Positions 39,186 through 52,694 of a stretch of DNA of 64,000 nucleotides are shown piece after piece. Source of the stretch: Monomorium pharaonis (lineage: Eukaryota > Arthropoda > Insecta > Hymenoptera > Formicidae); contig NC_050472.1 in assembly GCF_013373865.1 (NCBI RefSeq), positions 23,097,136 to 23,161,135 of the forward strand, given 5' to 3'. The notes under the pieces were generated by a model. It was given only the letters and a program-made list of their open reading frames with translations, did no database searches and was not told the DNA's origin. The first letter of the stretch is position 1. Every line of letters begins with the position of its first letter. The position numbers and the translations under genes are program-made.

Positions 39186-41338
39186 CAGAGAAGACTTCAA
39201 TTTCAAGCGTATATTCACTTGTTGCCAGATTACTGCCCCTGTCGTTTAAAAAGTTATACGTCATCGTGAATTTTGAACTTTCTCTGTGGAATCTATTTCA
39301 TCTTATCGTCATCTTGTCGAAACAATAACATTAATCTCCATGTACTTTTGATTTCTACAACGTGCTCTCGTACTCCAATATTAGCGTTGTCGGGCTCGCT
39401 ATAATTTTGTTGGCGATAATAAATCTAAATGCCCGGTGTCGTACGTCAATTGCGATGAAAGCCAGGATTTACACGGGCAATAAAATCTCGCTTTTCGAAC
39501 GGATAAACGTCATATTGCACCGAAGGACCGAAGGAAGTATAGATCGCGAGTAGGAGAATGTAAGAATGGAGCGTGCCCTGGGAAAAATGACGTATTGCGG
39601 TGCGAGGTCGATCAAATTACGTGTACACCGGCGAGAGTAAAGTGCAGTTTCGCAGGATCCAAGAAAAAGAATTACGTTAGAGCAAAACAGTACCAAAGTT
39701 TACTAAGAGATTCTCATCTTCGATAAATTCATCGAGTTGTCGGCGCTTAAAGAGAATCGTCTTAAACGAAAGAGATTAACGCAAACTCAGACGCATACAT
39801 CCTTGAGGAATCTCTTACAATAAGCTGAGATTTATTTTTGCCACGTTTAGGCTCTGTAACTTCTCTAATCCCTTAATTTGCCGTCGTGACAACAATGTGT
39901 AACATCGAGAGCAATATAAATCCGTTTCTGCGATATTGCACCGTGCGCGTGCCGTATTGTGCACGGTGCGGAAAACTTTGCTTTAACGGTTTTATATGTG
40001 TTTAAGCTTTAATTGGTTCAAGCGATATACCAGCAATTACGGGCACGCTTTTATGTCACCGCAGAATTTACAATTGAATCGAAAATTGTTCGTTGAATCT
40101 AAGTTTCTTGCTCTGATTGTAACGATGTCCCGTATATCTCTAAAGAAACAAGGTAGATTGCGGACCTCAGATAAACTTCTACTACGAGCGCAAAAAATAA
40201 AAGCGCGATAAATACAATGGACGGTGCACAAAAATAGTTAATGAACCATGATCATAGTATAAAGATTCCATGCGTTGAGGAACAATAATAATGTGATACA
40301 ATGGCAAGTATTTCATTCAAAATGCTGCAGAAGAAATTAAATGTAGATCAGTATATAATTAATTTGGGTATTGCTATCATTTGCAGAAAACATAGAATTT
40401 TCGATCAATAATAAATTTCGGATCATCTCACCTTTTTATTTTTGATCAGAAATCAAAGTAAATATTGCAAATTAGTTTGTCAATATTACAATAGAAATGA
40501 TCACTATTATACATTATAATAATGAGCTACTGAAATGTATGTCAAGTAAAGTCAGTAATATCAATGTATAATTTATAGAATTTTAATATCAAATATGCAT
40601 AAGAATAATAAAATGCGAATAAGGACAAAAAAGACATTCAAAGATATTTAAAATCTGTTCATTTATCTATTAATAATAATGAGAAATTTCAAGTTACATT
40701 TCAATTTATTTCATTACACACATGTAAAATAAAACTTGCTTTAAATAACTGTTTTAAGCTTAAAATTCTTTTCATAAAATTCTTTTTATCTTTATGTAAG
40801 AAATATTTAATGTGAAAGAGATAAAAAAAAATACCTAAAATTCGAGAGTTGCATTACTAAAATATGATTACGTTAATAATCATCGCTATGAGTTACAACA
40901 AACGAGAATAATCGTTGAATCATAATGAGAACGAAAGCCGAATTAGTGCTTAAATCGGGGTGATTTAATAACGAATAAACTCGTAGTGTGGAATTCGAGT
41001 TTATAAAGAGGTCGATTAGATATCAGTAAACGGCGAGCAGTTGCGTTTATATTCAATGCAATTGACCCTTACGCATGACTGATTATTCATTAAGTCATAC
41101 TTTTCATATTAGCAATATGCAAATGGCTTCACATGTATGTGATTGAATAACAATTAGTTCATTTAGTTGTATATTCAATAAGTTAATATATTATATTTAA
41201 ATAAATTTTCTATAGCAAGATTTTCCTATGCTAAAAGAATTTCAGAAAATATATAATGTACATATATATATAAGAATTTATAATAAATAATAGTCTCTGT
41301 TCGTATCTTGTTAAGAAAAAATTGACTTAATATTCGTA

Positions 41339-41560
41339 CACTGAGAAAAAAAAGTAATTGATTCAACAAAATTTTTTAGTTGCGGGCTGCCAACAAAAGA
41401 TATATTCAATACAACAATATATGGTATTGCAATATAAATACATAGTCCAATCAACATTATTGCACTTGCGTTAACAGCAAATATTATTGTATTAAGTATA
41501 TCTTTTGTTGGCAGCCCGCAACTAAACGTTTTGTTGAATCAATTACTTTTTTTCTCAGTG
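41339..41560. mobile_element. Foldback MITE, 222 bp, TA-flanked (family A)
   Basis: The arms of about 80 bases are almost perfect inverted copies. The left end starts CACTGAGAAAAAAAAGTAAT; the right end reads back CACTGAGAAAAAAAGTAAT. Both arms then carry TTGATTCAACAAAA and GCGGGCTGCCAACAAAAGAT. TA lies at 41337-41338 and 41561-41562. There is no coding capacity. The high arm identity suggests a relatively recent insertion. The same internal motifs recur in the element at 46854-47055. Confidence 0.92.
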
Positions 41561-41604
41561 TATGCATTTGTATGACATATCATTCGCACCTTTCGAGACA
41601 TCGA

Positions 41605-41800
41605 CATTAAGAAAAAAATGTTAATTTGACTAAATTTTCCAACTAAATTAAATTTTGTCTATTCAAGTATTTATATATTTCAATTAACTATATAAATATT
41701 TAAATTGAAATTTATGTATTAAATGCATAAATTCTTAAGCTAACAAAATTTTAATTTAGTTGGAAAACTTTGTCAAATCAACAATATTTTTTTCTCAATG
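41605..41800. mobile_element. Foldback MITE, about 196 bp (family B)
   Basis: The left end CATTAAGAAAAAAATGTTAA and the right end, read back as CATTGAGAAAAAAATATTG, are inverted copies, followed in both arms by TTTTCCAACTAAATTAAA and AT-rich foldback sequence. TA follows the right end, but the left border reads GA, so the left target copy may have mutated. It lies only 44 bp from the family A element. Confidence 0.82.
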
Positions 41801-43768
41801 TACGTTATATCCGTGCGACGCAATCTGTTTACACAGAAATACGAGTTCAGTGATTCGATGGGGAAACTCGTTTGTCGAACGGAAGATTGAGGAAACAGAG
41901 ATGCCTCGTTCCGGCGAGGTGTGAAGAAGCCTCGGAGACATTCAGACGTAAAGGGGTAGCGCTCGGTGGACGAGCAAAGGAGTGCGCGCGCTCGATTAAT
42001 CTCGCAATCTGGATGGAGTGGCTATGATAGACTCCCATGAATAACTCATGAGCAGCGGGTACCTGCTTCCCATAGGGACATTCGCGTATAATTCAGCCAC
42101 TTCATTTGTCCTCATTACTATGCCCGATCGTTACATAGAGCACGATTTACGGGGCTTCGTGCGCCCGTCCCTCCCACACCAGGCCCTTCCCTCTTTTCGG
42201 TACATGAGGCACCTGTATGGCGTCCCTGGACGAGCTTTCGCCTGGAATCCTTTTCACGTGCACAGATGAAAATGCAACTGCGCTCACCGCATATCTTGAC
42301 AAGAGAACATTGCACAGCAACGTGGGTCTGCTCTTATGTACCGTGCGTGCAAACTAGATATGCGATACACAATGTAAATGTAAGCAAAAGAAAATGCGAG
42401 ATTTCTTCGTATGTTTTTTTCTGCCGTCAGCGTGTAAGTACTCATTGTAAGATAAACTATATATATTATATAAAAACACGTTTTGATATAAAATTTAAAT
42501 TTTAGACACTTAAAATATTAATATATAAATATACACTATGTAATATAAAATTATTCTCTAAATTTACATAAATTTAAAGAAAAATATTAAAAAACTAATA
42601 ATTTATAAATCGATTCTCACGAATCATCTATGGAGTCGAAGTAACCTAGGGCAAGTACTAACACCTCAAAGGACAAGAAACCGTTAATTGCTTTGCCCTA
42701 CAATCTGTAATCCGCAGTGTATAATTATACGGATTCACGATCTTGAAACATCGAGTATTATTTCGTAACAGCGACTAGTGGTATTACGTATTCATCCATT
42801 TAATTCCCACCATTGTTCTTAGCCGACCGTAAAACTCGTACAGAAAACTGAAATTTATGAATTCAAAAGTGGCCCACGAAACGCCCTGACGAGTGGCCCG
42901 TCCGGTAACGGGATAAATGGCTCTCTAGGGAAGGATAAAGAAATTTCGCGAGCCCATCCTGCATCCAGAATCCGGCATTCGCTACGAATGGATTCCCGAT
43001 AAATGGATATCAAAACGAGATAAGAAGGATACGCCATTGAGAGAATTGGAAATAAATTTCCATGCCGTTAAGAAACATATTGCATTCATCGCCGTATCTT
43101 TCACGTCTTCTTTCCATAGGCACAACTCCGGCAACTTCCGGCGCATAGAGGAGCAGGAACGAGGGGAGCTGCTACTGCAGGCTACTTTCTCATTAAACGC
43201 AATGAGATTTTAAACTTTATAATTTCTTTACGTCGACATAAACTTTTTTACCTTGTTACTGACCTCTCAGTAGTTTCCGATGTATCCCGGGGATATAAGT
43301 GGCCATACTGAATCCAATGTTAATATTCGATGTAATTCCGTAGCTTTTGTGCCACGGTATGGAGTAATGAACCACGGAGAAAACTTTAAGATTGAAATTT
43401 TGCTTTCATCTGTGTAAGAACTTACATTAAATTAGAGGATAATTGCGATTGCATTGGAGCACTCGTATTCTACACGAACGCGTTCGGAGAAAGATTGCGA
43501 ATTTGTATACGTAAGAATTATCGATCTCGAGTGATGCCAAAAGCGGAAAGAAGAGTGTGTTGCCTTAAGATATAAAAATATCTTGTATCTTATAGGCGTA
43601 CCCTTTCAATAGAAACTTATTAATAAATCCTACTATTAAAATAAAATAAAGTTATATGTAGATACGTATAGACTGAAAGATGCATATTGCTATACATTAA
43701 TAAATATTGCGATTCTTCAACATATTTCAATTGCAATATTTTATAATATTATTCTATTTTGTTCACTT

Positions 43769-43770
<2 letters not shown>

Positions 43771-43795
<25 letters not shown>
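43771..43795. repeat. Short CA microsatellite
   Basis: ACAC repeat of about 25 bases in AT-rich DNA. Confidence 0.93.
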
Positions 43796-43799
<4 letters not shown>

Positions 43800-43979
43800 A
43801 GATTTATACTTTATAATTTACTTTTCAGTGCTTCTTCTTCTTCTTACGTTTATTATCGATATCTGTATGTATACTTTAAAATACAAAATCCTCTTCAGAA
43901 AATACAATATCTTTTCAATATGAAGCTGTGTGTTAAGATATGCTCCAACGTCGCTTCCATGATGGTTGGCCGTTGATTT

Positions 43980-44680
43980 TGCTCACATTTATTATTCGGG
44001 CTTAAAGGATCGGTCGGGCCGATCAGCGCGCATAGAAAGGTATCGTGGTATTCCGTTTGAGTGCCGATGATCGATTACCTTCTGTCCCGGCTCCTCTGGA
44101 GTATGTAAAGAGAGACGGTAGGGGCTCGTGTGCGTGCACGCGCGTATCCGTACGCGGATGGGATGGGCGGGGTAGCGAGTGAGAAGCGTGGGTCTAACAC
44201 CATTAGCGATCGCTCTTCACCGCAACAGCTTGCAACAGATGATCCCGGGGTGCTCTTCTAGATTAGCAAACAAGGAGCCGGCACCGCTGCCACTTATCTC
44301 CCTGTAAGTGCACCATCTATTCGTTCGTCGGTTTACCGTGACTCGCTCGATTTTCGCTCCGGGGGCTAAATTAAACGCGCTCGGGAGAAAAGAAGGCAAC
44401 GCGCAATCCCTCGTTCTTGCGCGGGTAGTTAAGGAACCGGCACCGGCCATTTTCTTTCCGTCACCCTTCCTCACCCGCCTCTTTTTTTTTTCTCGCGCCG
44501 CTTTCGCCACGGCTGCCTTCCATTCCAGATTTCTCCACGTCGCTCCAAGAACTTCTCTCAGAACAGAATATGAAGTGGTACGTTCGTGCTTTAGAATAAT
44601 GCAGCGCACTGTTTTTCACCAGTCACCTGCATTCCTGTGGCATATCCCGGCATAATGATGCGCAGTATGCGCGTCATTTA
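43980..44680. other. GC-rich island, about 0.7 kb
   Basis: A CpG-rich block with alternating GT/GC runs near 44125-44160. A 130-codon minus-strand frame (44217-44609) and a 115-codon plus-strand frame (44308-44655) overlap fully. Both are basic and lack domain motifs, which is expected of GC-rich DNA with few stop codons. Possible promoter or enhancer; not assigned. Confidence 0.35.
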
Positions 44681-46853
44681 AGTAACGACCTAGACTCACT
44701 ACTTTACAGAAAGTCTCTTGACACACGAGGCGCATAAACTGTTCTTTAAAATGTTTTATAACGCTCAGTTTTATAGATGTATAAAAGAGTCTCTGTGGAA
44801 TAGTCATATATTACATTTCTATTTCGTCAATATATTTTCGTACATTCACACAGAAAACGAAATATATGTATACATGTATAGAGTAAAATAAAGATACAAT
44901 AACTTTAACAATTACTGTATTATTTTTTTCCGTTTATAAAAAAATTATACGTTTTTCTTTTTAATTTTTTATTTTCTACTTTTTTATTCTTTTCTTTTTA
45001 ATCGTATGAAAGTAGAGATGTACTCATATCCTCATAAATATTTAAATATTGTTTTAATTAATTATTGAGAAGCAGAGAAAGAAAGGGAAAGAAACAAGAA
45101 AAATGAGAAGGAGAAGGAAAAAGTAAACAAAAAGTATGTCAAGAGTTGGATTCGCGGTATATATCATTTTCACTCTTAACAGAAATATTCAAATGCTTAA
45201 TTATTAAATTTATATTTAATATTAATAACAAAGATATTAAAAAATCAGTTTCAAACAATATTAAAAGCAGCTTGTTTTTTCAGTTAATCTCTTCAACAAG
45301 AAGTATATAGTTTCAAGTTAAATATGTACTTGATAAATTTTATTTATCTTTTCTAATAAAGCAGCAAATTATAAATACAACAATATACGAATTATAATTT
45401 ATCTTTTTTAAATATTATTACATATTATATGTATCGTTATATACATGTTTTGATATTCTGTATGATTAAAATATTTTCAGTGTATCATAAAATATTGTCG
45501 AATATTTCTGAAAATGCAAAGCATCTGTGCAAAGAAATTTAATGAGAAAAAAATACGATAAAATATACGCAACGAAGTAACGAAAGTAGGATAAGCAAAT
45601 GAAAAGCAGTGCCGTTTAAGAAGCATGCAATATCGTGCACGAAGTAATTAAGAAACGATTAAATTACTACGAGACATGTTATAATGTCAAGCGCATGCCG
45701 ACTCTTAGCGGATTGAATTAACGGAATTGGAGCATTCAAATACCTCAGTATGTCTGACATATAATATTCGCCAGATGTAACACAGTGCATAATTGTCCTT
45801 CTCATATTAGCATATACCTTCTCATATCACAATACCTGCGATTTACAAGCGCGATGTGAATCGAATAATGTATTATATGACATTATACGTAGACTGACAT
45901 TGTACATGATGCAACGCGCGGATCGTAGTCAGAGATTTTGTTTCCATATGCGGATATTTTTCAATTACACATATATTTGCAACATATTCTTTCAGTTTGC
46001 AAAAAACGTGAATATTGTTAGCCACATACTTTTTCAATTCGTCAAGCACGTGAATAACGCGTGTCGATAAATTTCATTTCGCGTATATTAATTCGACATA
46101 TCCATCTCGAGAAGATGCATCGACATGCCATTCTAGGGTGTGTCGGTATACACTCCCATGGAATTAGAGCGTCAACCTCTTATGACATTGCGCGATATCG
46201 ACTGCATCGTACATCACCCCTATGCTATCTCGAAGGAATCGTGTTTAAAAATGCATGCGACGCAATAAGGACGAAACAACAAGCGGGAGGAAAAGACGAG
46301 AGTATTTCGCTCGACTACCTAAATAAAACAGGCTAAGAATGCATGCAGCTTCCTGCACTCGAAGAGAACAGGGTAGAGAGTAATCTCGTCCATGTGCTAT
46401 TTATGAAACTTTATATACGCGATATGCGCTATCCCCTTTTGTGGGCGTAATTGGGTCATATCTCCTCTCAAAGAGACAAGAGCGAAGTATGTGGATAATA
46501 TCATATCAAAAACATTCTTCAAAATATATTTTCTATCAGCTTTTGAAGATCATAAGATATTATTGTATGTTACTTCTAATATTTTAACGTTTGGCTTTAT
46601 ATGTTTAAGTAATAAAAAATAATTATACGTTAAAATGAGACATTGATTCTCAGGTTCTCATATTGTCAAAAAATATATTTTGGTAAAAAATATTAAAATA
46701 AAAAATAACTAAATAAAAAATAATACTTTAAATGTCGAACCATAATAATCAGTTTAAAAATTTCCGACCGAGATAAATATTTGTTTTTGTTTGCATCAAT
46801 ATTAAAGATAAACTAAAGTGAGAAATACAAAAGTTGATAAATATAAAAAATTA

Positions 46854-47055
46854 CACTAAAAAAAAAAAGTAACATATTTAATAAGATATGTTGTTACGAG
46901 CTGCCAACTACAGATATACTCAATACAATAATATATGCTATTGCGGTATCAACATTGTACTTGCATTGATAGCAAATATTATTGTATTGAGTATTTTATG
47001 TAGTTGGCAGCCCGCAATCACATATGTTATTGGCTATATTACTTTTTTTTCTGTG
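46854..47055. mobile_element. Foldback MITE, 202 bp, TA-flanked (family A)
   Basis: The left end CACTAAAAAAAAAAAGTAAC and the right end, read back as CACAGAAAAAAAAGTAAT, are inverted copies. The arms share GCTGCCAACTACA and ACTCAATACAATAATAT. TA lies at 46852-46853 and 47056-47057. The GCGGGCTGCCAAC motif in its right arm and the ATTGTATT/AATACAAT blocks match the element at 41339-41560, so the two are one family. Arm divergence is greater here, suggesting an older copy. Confidence 0.88.
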
Positions 47056-48313
47056 TATAAATAAAATTTTTAATATAAATCACAGTTTTGAAAATGATCT
47101 CGACACTTCTTTTGTGGTGGTGAGATTCTTTCGATGAAACGTCAGTTTCATCTATTTCGAGCACTAAAGTCACCAGATTGAAAATTTTACATTGGCACTT
47201 GACTGATTTTACGATAGTTTCAATGTGATCCAATATCACTTTTCTATAAACTCACATTTGATACTGTCTAAAAATGTTCCTTATTGGTTGTCGAATTCCG
47301 CATATTACATTCTTTCTTTTATATAACATTTATTGTATGTTATAATAGATATTATATAAGAAAGTTTACAAGTAAATTTTTGTTATTCTTAAATATACTG
47401 TTCGTTTGTTGTAATCACATTGCTGCAAAATGTTATTGTTTTATAATTATTTTAACACCCTCCCTCTCGCTTTATCTCTCTCTCTCTTTTTTGTACTGTT
47501 TAATAAATTGAAAAATAAAAATTTGTGTAAAAAGGTAATAAATTGTTAATGTTTTATTGTCCCTTCGCAAATAGAATGATATAAGCAAACGGTAATATGC
47601 TAACCGCTCATCAAACTGTTCGTACTATATGCTTACAGAACAGCCGGGCCTATTCATTAACCATCGCCTTGATCGACAAGTGTAACGTCACAGTGTGCTT
47701 CCATCTTCCTTTTGCGCACCCTACCTCATACGCGAACGTTCCAATTTCTGAAGTTAATAGCGCGCGATCCAATGTAGGAAACAATATTTCCAACTCGCCG
47801 CCTCTCCCCGGCACTTGGCCTGATTATCCTTAACGGCGGAACGTCTGCTAACTTTTGCCTGAGAAGTTATTAATCGACATCTCACCGGAATATTTCGCCT
47901 CTATTAGAAAGCGCTCGTTATAACCGCTTTTTATTCGGCGCTACTCTATTCATGCGACACGGCATGGCTCCTCAGACTTAATGGACGTAATTCGGTGGAA
48001 AGAACAATTCTTTCAGCCCCATCGCCTCTCCCTGCCGGTCGTCACCGTCGCCGCGACGGTTACGCTCTGCCGCCGATCGCGGTGGAAGAGCTTTAAGCCC
48101 GGCCGACTTAATCCGAAATGCAGCGAAGTTTCTTCGAGAGTTCTAAAGCGACGAGCAATTGGCCGTGCCACGCGGATAGAATAGAGCTCGGAGGCAATTT
48201 CATGACAGCGTCTTGGGATGATTGGATCACCGCGTTGAGCTCGATAACCCCTTCCGGCACATATGTGTGTGCGGTCTCGCCTCCTCCTCCGTATTGCCTT
48301 TCGCTCCCTCCGA

Positions 48314-48339
48314 GTCTCTCTCTCTCTCTCTCTCTCTCT
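48314..48339. repeat. CT microsatellite
   Basis: CT repeat of about 26 bases inside the GC-rich island at 47.6-48.7 kb. Confidence 0.92.
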
Positions 48340-50398
48340 TCCTCCCTTATCAATATATAACCTCATTATGGCGGCGCGTATATGGATTCCAATTATCTAG
48401 GTCCCGTTGCGGCAAATAACCTTTTTATTAAATTCTGCTCTATATATACGGTTTCGATCCGTCGCCGGCGTACCGCCGACGAAAGGGTTAATACAGTTCA
48501 ACGAGCCGCCATGCGAGATAAGAAGCGAAAAGATCGGTGCAACCGCTACGTAAGAATCAAACTAAATGTTGCATCTCAAAAATATTTCGGAAGAAAAAGA
48601 AAAGAGAGAAAAAGAGCGAACAGATTTCTGAAGGATGACAAGCGCGAGTTTTTACGCTGGCCACGGAGCAAAGAAGTGTCACACGCAAACCTTTCTGCGA
48701 CACCGTGACTCGCTGTTTGGTTTATAGAAAGCTGTGTGAACTGCGTCGACCCGTTTCTGTCAAACCTGTTCACAATGTCAATCGCAAACGAATACTATTC
48801 ATTCGGCTTTAATGTTGATTCCGCGGAATATTGAATTTCTATTCCGTTACTTTACTACTGGGGCATGAATATTAACAAAATATTTAATTAAATTGGTAAC
48901 AGATGGCACAGTAAATGGTATAATAATATCAATTCTTTGTTATTTGGAAAGAGACGATCAATAATTCTCCCTTTAATTATACAGAAATTAAATACCAGAT
49001 GTCTCTTAATGGGCAAAGTAATATTACACTCCTGTTTATGTTAGTATCAAGTTTCGTGAAACTACATATGTATTTTAATGAGTTTAGTATTGATTATCCT
49101 TAAACAAAAATTCACAAATTATTAATTCCTTTCGTCGACATAGAATAAATATCTAGAGACTTATTTTTTTAATTTTAATTTTACTTTTTCAGATTTTGTC
49201 ATGTTATGTTTATCTACTTTTTAAAAAATACTCTTTAATAAGAGAATGTAAAAAAAAAGAGAATGCTAAATTGATGAATTAAATATAATCAAATTATAAA
49301 AATCAATGACAATCTATTCACTGATTAATTACTATTTGAAATCTGCAACAATTGTCCTTTTTTTTCCTAAATCAATCCGTTGTCTAATAAATAATATTCT
49401 GTTTTCTTCTCCGTCTCATGAGGCTACAAATATTTAAAGTTTAACTGACACAACTGCAACGATATATTCTATATTTAAGAATGTAGTCTGCTTTGTGCTT
49501 CTTCATCCTCATTTACTAAATAAAGGTACTCTGGAAATATAACTTTCACAATTTAACTTTAAATAAGATAATAATTCGGGTATTAACGAGAAAAGAGAAA
49601 GACAAATGCGAGATATAATATAAATCGTCGAGAGAAAATAAGAACATTTGCACTTATACCGTAAAACGTGAAAAGCTTGCGTGAAATGACAATAGGCCTT
49701 AATTTCTGATAAATTTCTCTAACGCAATTTGTCTTCAGTATTAGTAGCGTCATTAAAGTTTCAAAATTTTCTGACACTTCCTTCGTTTTCGCATTTAATG
49801 TGCGAGGAAATCGTCTCGCGAAGTTACGAGGCGAAGATTAAAGAGTTCGCGCAACGACGAGCCTCGCCCGCAACAAAACGAGACCCCTTTCGTCATTGTT
49901 CGCCGCTTTACGAGCGTGTTAATCTCACCCTACCGTCGACTTTACTACTCTCATTCGCCGTTACGTGCGTAACGTGCTCTTGATTGTTATTCACGGAAGG
50001 ACACGCAGTCTGAAACCGAATTTATCTATTACCTCCTCGTTGTCGCTGCCATAACGGGTTTCGCAACAGACTTTACACGTGCATACTAAATCCGAAATTA
50101 TGTCTACGTCACCATGCTGTCTGTCCTCTTAAACGTGTTAACAGATTAATTTATAATTGGAGTACTTATATCTTCGAGAAACTGCAGAAACTTGTAGAAA
50201 CTGCAAATCGTGAATCAAAAATACTTATTTTTCATGAATAACATTAATTATTAATATGATTTTTTTTAATTTATATAATCTTGTCGGTTTAATTTATAAT
50301 TTGGTTAAATGTATAATATTATTGTTTCTTAAACATCATGATTTTAATAATATTAAATAATACAATAATACACAGCAAATTTTTGCTTAAATTAATAA

Positions 50399-50404
50399 GA
50401 GAGG

Positions 50405-50450
<46 letters not shown>
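50399..50450. repeat. GA microsatellite
   Basis: GA repeat of about 52 bases with two early interruptions. Confidence 0.95.
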
Positions 50451-50454
<4 letters not shown>

Positions 50455-52612
50455 ATACGGATTATTTCACAAATTATTATTTCGTAAATGTGGGCAATGC
50501 GAAATTCCTGAAAGTCGAGCGAGTTGCGATCATGTCTTCCAGACAATTAAATTTCAAATTTGCCAGTAGTGCTGGAAAATAAAGCTGAGCGACATAATGA
50601 AAACGCGGCTATCAATTGCGCCATTTCTGGAAGCAGTCATGTAGAAAATGTGTTTCGCATCGAAAAAGGGAAAAAGCTGAAAGCGGAAAGGTTAGGCGTT
50701 GGCATCAAGTTCAGAGCGACGAGGGACAAAATTAGCACCGCGATTTGGGTACACGCGATCGGGATAATTCGGTTTTGTCGATTGCAATTCGAGCTCCCGA
50801 CGTGGCAACAATTCGTTATCCGATTTCATGAACGTTTCTACCATTCCGTTTCGTAACCGCACACCCGTCATCGATTTGTACTCGCGTTGAAAGCCACGTG
50901 ATGACGATCATTATGCTTCACATATTACATCACTTTGTACTTTCGCAGTGGGTACATGTTTATGGTATCGTTACGCGTAGATCGATACCATTGATAAAAC
51001 ATTTTAGATTCTACAAACGTTGGTACGACTTTTGCGAGTTCAAACTTTGTATATTGACTGTGTAAATTACATTACCAATTGTTTTATAAAACTTGTTTTA
51101 TGACGTAAATAATCACGTGATATTATTGATCTTCGTTTATTGTTAATTTATTTCAATTTTTCACTTAATTCACGAAATGTTTCTGAAGTAATATAGCAAT
51201 TTATCGCAATTAGAAATTGCTGCGATGTTAAATAAATCTAACATAAACGAACTTTCTACTCGTGCTTAGGAAATATCACAATTTCTCTGACCGAGTATAG
51301 TATCGTGTATTAAATATCATAACACTCATGTTCTCACTCGATGCATAGGTCAAAACAGCAGCGTTGGACAAATCCCCGAGTCAATTTTTTGAATGTAGTA
51401 AAAGCTATTCTCTGTTCTGCACGGGATGAATACACGAAGGCTTGAGGATTTTTGTAAACATTTTCGATTGTTCTGAACAACATAGCGTATCACTTTTTTC
51501 CATTTTTATTCCTCGATAAAAATCCAAACTATCAAAACAATTTCCCTTTCAAGCTTTTTATGCATCGTGCATCTCCCGGAAAAAAAAGGAATGAAATTAA
51601 ACAAGTGTAGCGAAGAAATGTGTGTATAAAGTAAATATTATAAAAAAATAATTTATCATTGTCGGTTTAATTATCGCAAATAAACGCTTATTTCATTATA
51701 TATTACAACAAAATATTATTATTATTATTGTTTATATATATAAAACCGAAGAAATTAGGACTGAAAGAGTTATAAAAATATAAGTATTCTCCTTTTTTAT
51801 CATTATGTTGAATAAGTTGGACTATAAGTTAGAAAATACATTACATAGAAATTACATGCAAACATGGATGCTCATTAACATAACTTAATGCAATGTAATA
51901 AGCATATAGATATTCGAATTGTTTACTGATCAAACTATGCACATCACGATTTTCGTGATATCAAGCCATTACGGCATTTTTTTTTATTTTATTTTATAAT
52001 TGCAAACTGCGACCATAGCGGCGGCAGTTGGCATCGTATAAATGATTCAACATAAATTTCATGGTACCCGTGGCCTGCCACGTGAATTTTATAGTCAACA
52101 TAAAACGTAGAAATGGTTTATAGACGACCTTAAAATAACATACGACCGCGATGTTAATCGCGACACCGCGATAACGAACTTTGAGGCAACTCGTACGAAA
52201 ATCAGAATATAATAGAAAAAATCAACAGTGACTTTTTAACTTTTGTAATAGTCATTGAATCGATTCATGTTAAAAGAGCAATGATAATAATATCGATAAG
52301 AGTAATATTGAAAATTCGTTAAGCGTATATATTAATATTGTTCTTATATTAGCTCAATTCAGTCTAATAAAATCGTGTAATGTTTATGCATTTTTTCGAC
52401 GGCACAACAACTTTGCCGAGCTTTTTATGATCGACGAGTTCATAAAGCGCATAACCAATGCTAGCTTGAGTAGTAGCGCTGTACCAGCCCGAACCAAATA
52501 CCGCTTTCATGACTAAAACTATTCTGAATATCTACGTTCACCAACTTTGCTTGTTTCGTATATTTTCTGTAATAAAATTATCATAGACAGAAGAGCTCAA
52601 AAGTAAAAAAAC

Positions 52613-52616
<4 letters not shown>

Positions 52617-52694
<78 letters not shown>
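52617..52694. repeat. GA microsatellite, about 78 bases
   Basis: GA dinucleotide array with one AAAGA interruption near its right end. Confidence 0.97.

Larger units (their letters stand above)
33461..41338. other. Non-coding stretch, mixed composition
   Basis: GC-rich islands at about 33760-34720, 36000-36340, 37020-37420, 37880-38260 and 38500-39260 are separated by AT-rich DNA. Several short open frames look mildly coding-like (36117-36305 minus, 37125-37379 minus, 39017-39328 plus), but none has a recognisable domain or a convincing pair of splice sites. A GCACCGTGC/GCACGGTGC hairpin lies at 39938-39969, and a near-palindrome around GGGGAATTTTCCCC at 39166-39185. Confidence 0.42.
41801..46853. 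other. Non-coding stretch with GC-rich islands
   Basis: GC-rich islands lie at about 41820-42300, 42830-43200 and 43980-44680, with AT-rich DNA elsewhere. A CA microsatellite is at 43771-43795. Purine-rich DNA occupies about 45070-45125. Open frames in the islands overlap on both strands with basic peptides, and no gene is supported. Confidence 0.42.
47058..52616. other. Non-coding stretch with a GC-rich island
   Basis: A GC-rich island occupies about 47600-48720 and includes a CT repeat at 48314-48339. A GC-richer patch lies at 49770-50080 and a GA repeat at 50399-50450. An open frame at 50560-50856 (+) is moderately gene-like but unrecognised. A small perfect hairpin, GATGAAAC/GTTTCATC, is at 47133-47152. 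Confidence 0.42.

Noticed and set aside
39362..39553. Plus-strand frame with a signal-peptide-like hydrophobic start
   Set aside because: It begins with GTG, not ATG, and no upstream in-frame ATG or acceptor supports it.
41117..41124. ATGCAAAT octamer (POU site), also seen at several other places
   Set aside because: The number of matches across the window is about what base composition predicts; no clustering.
44217..44655. Overlapping 130- and 115-codon ORFs on opposite strands
   Set aside because: Both lie in a GC-rich island, overlap fully, are basic and low-complexity, and lack any recognisable motif.
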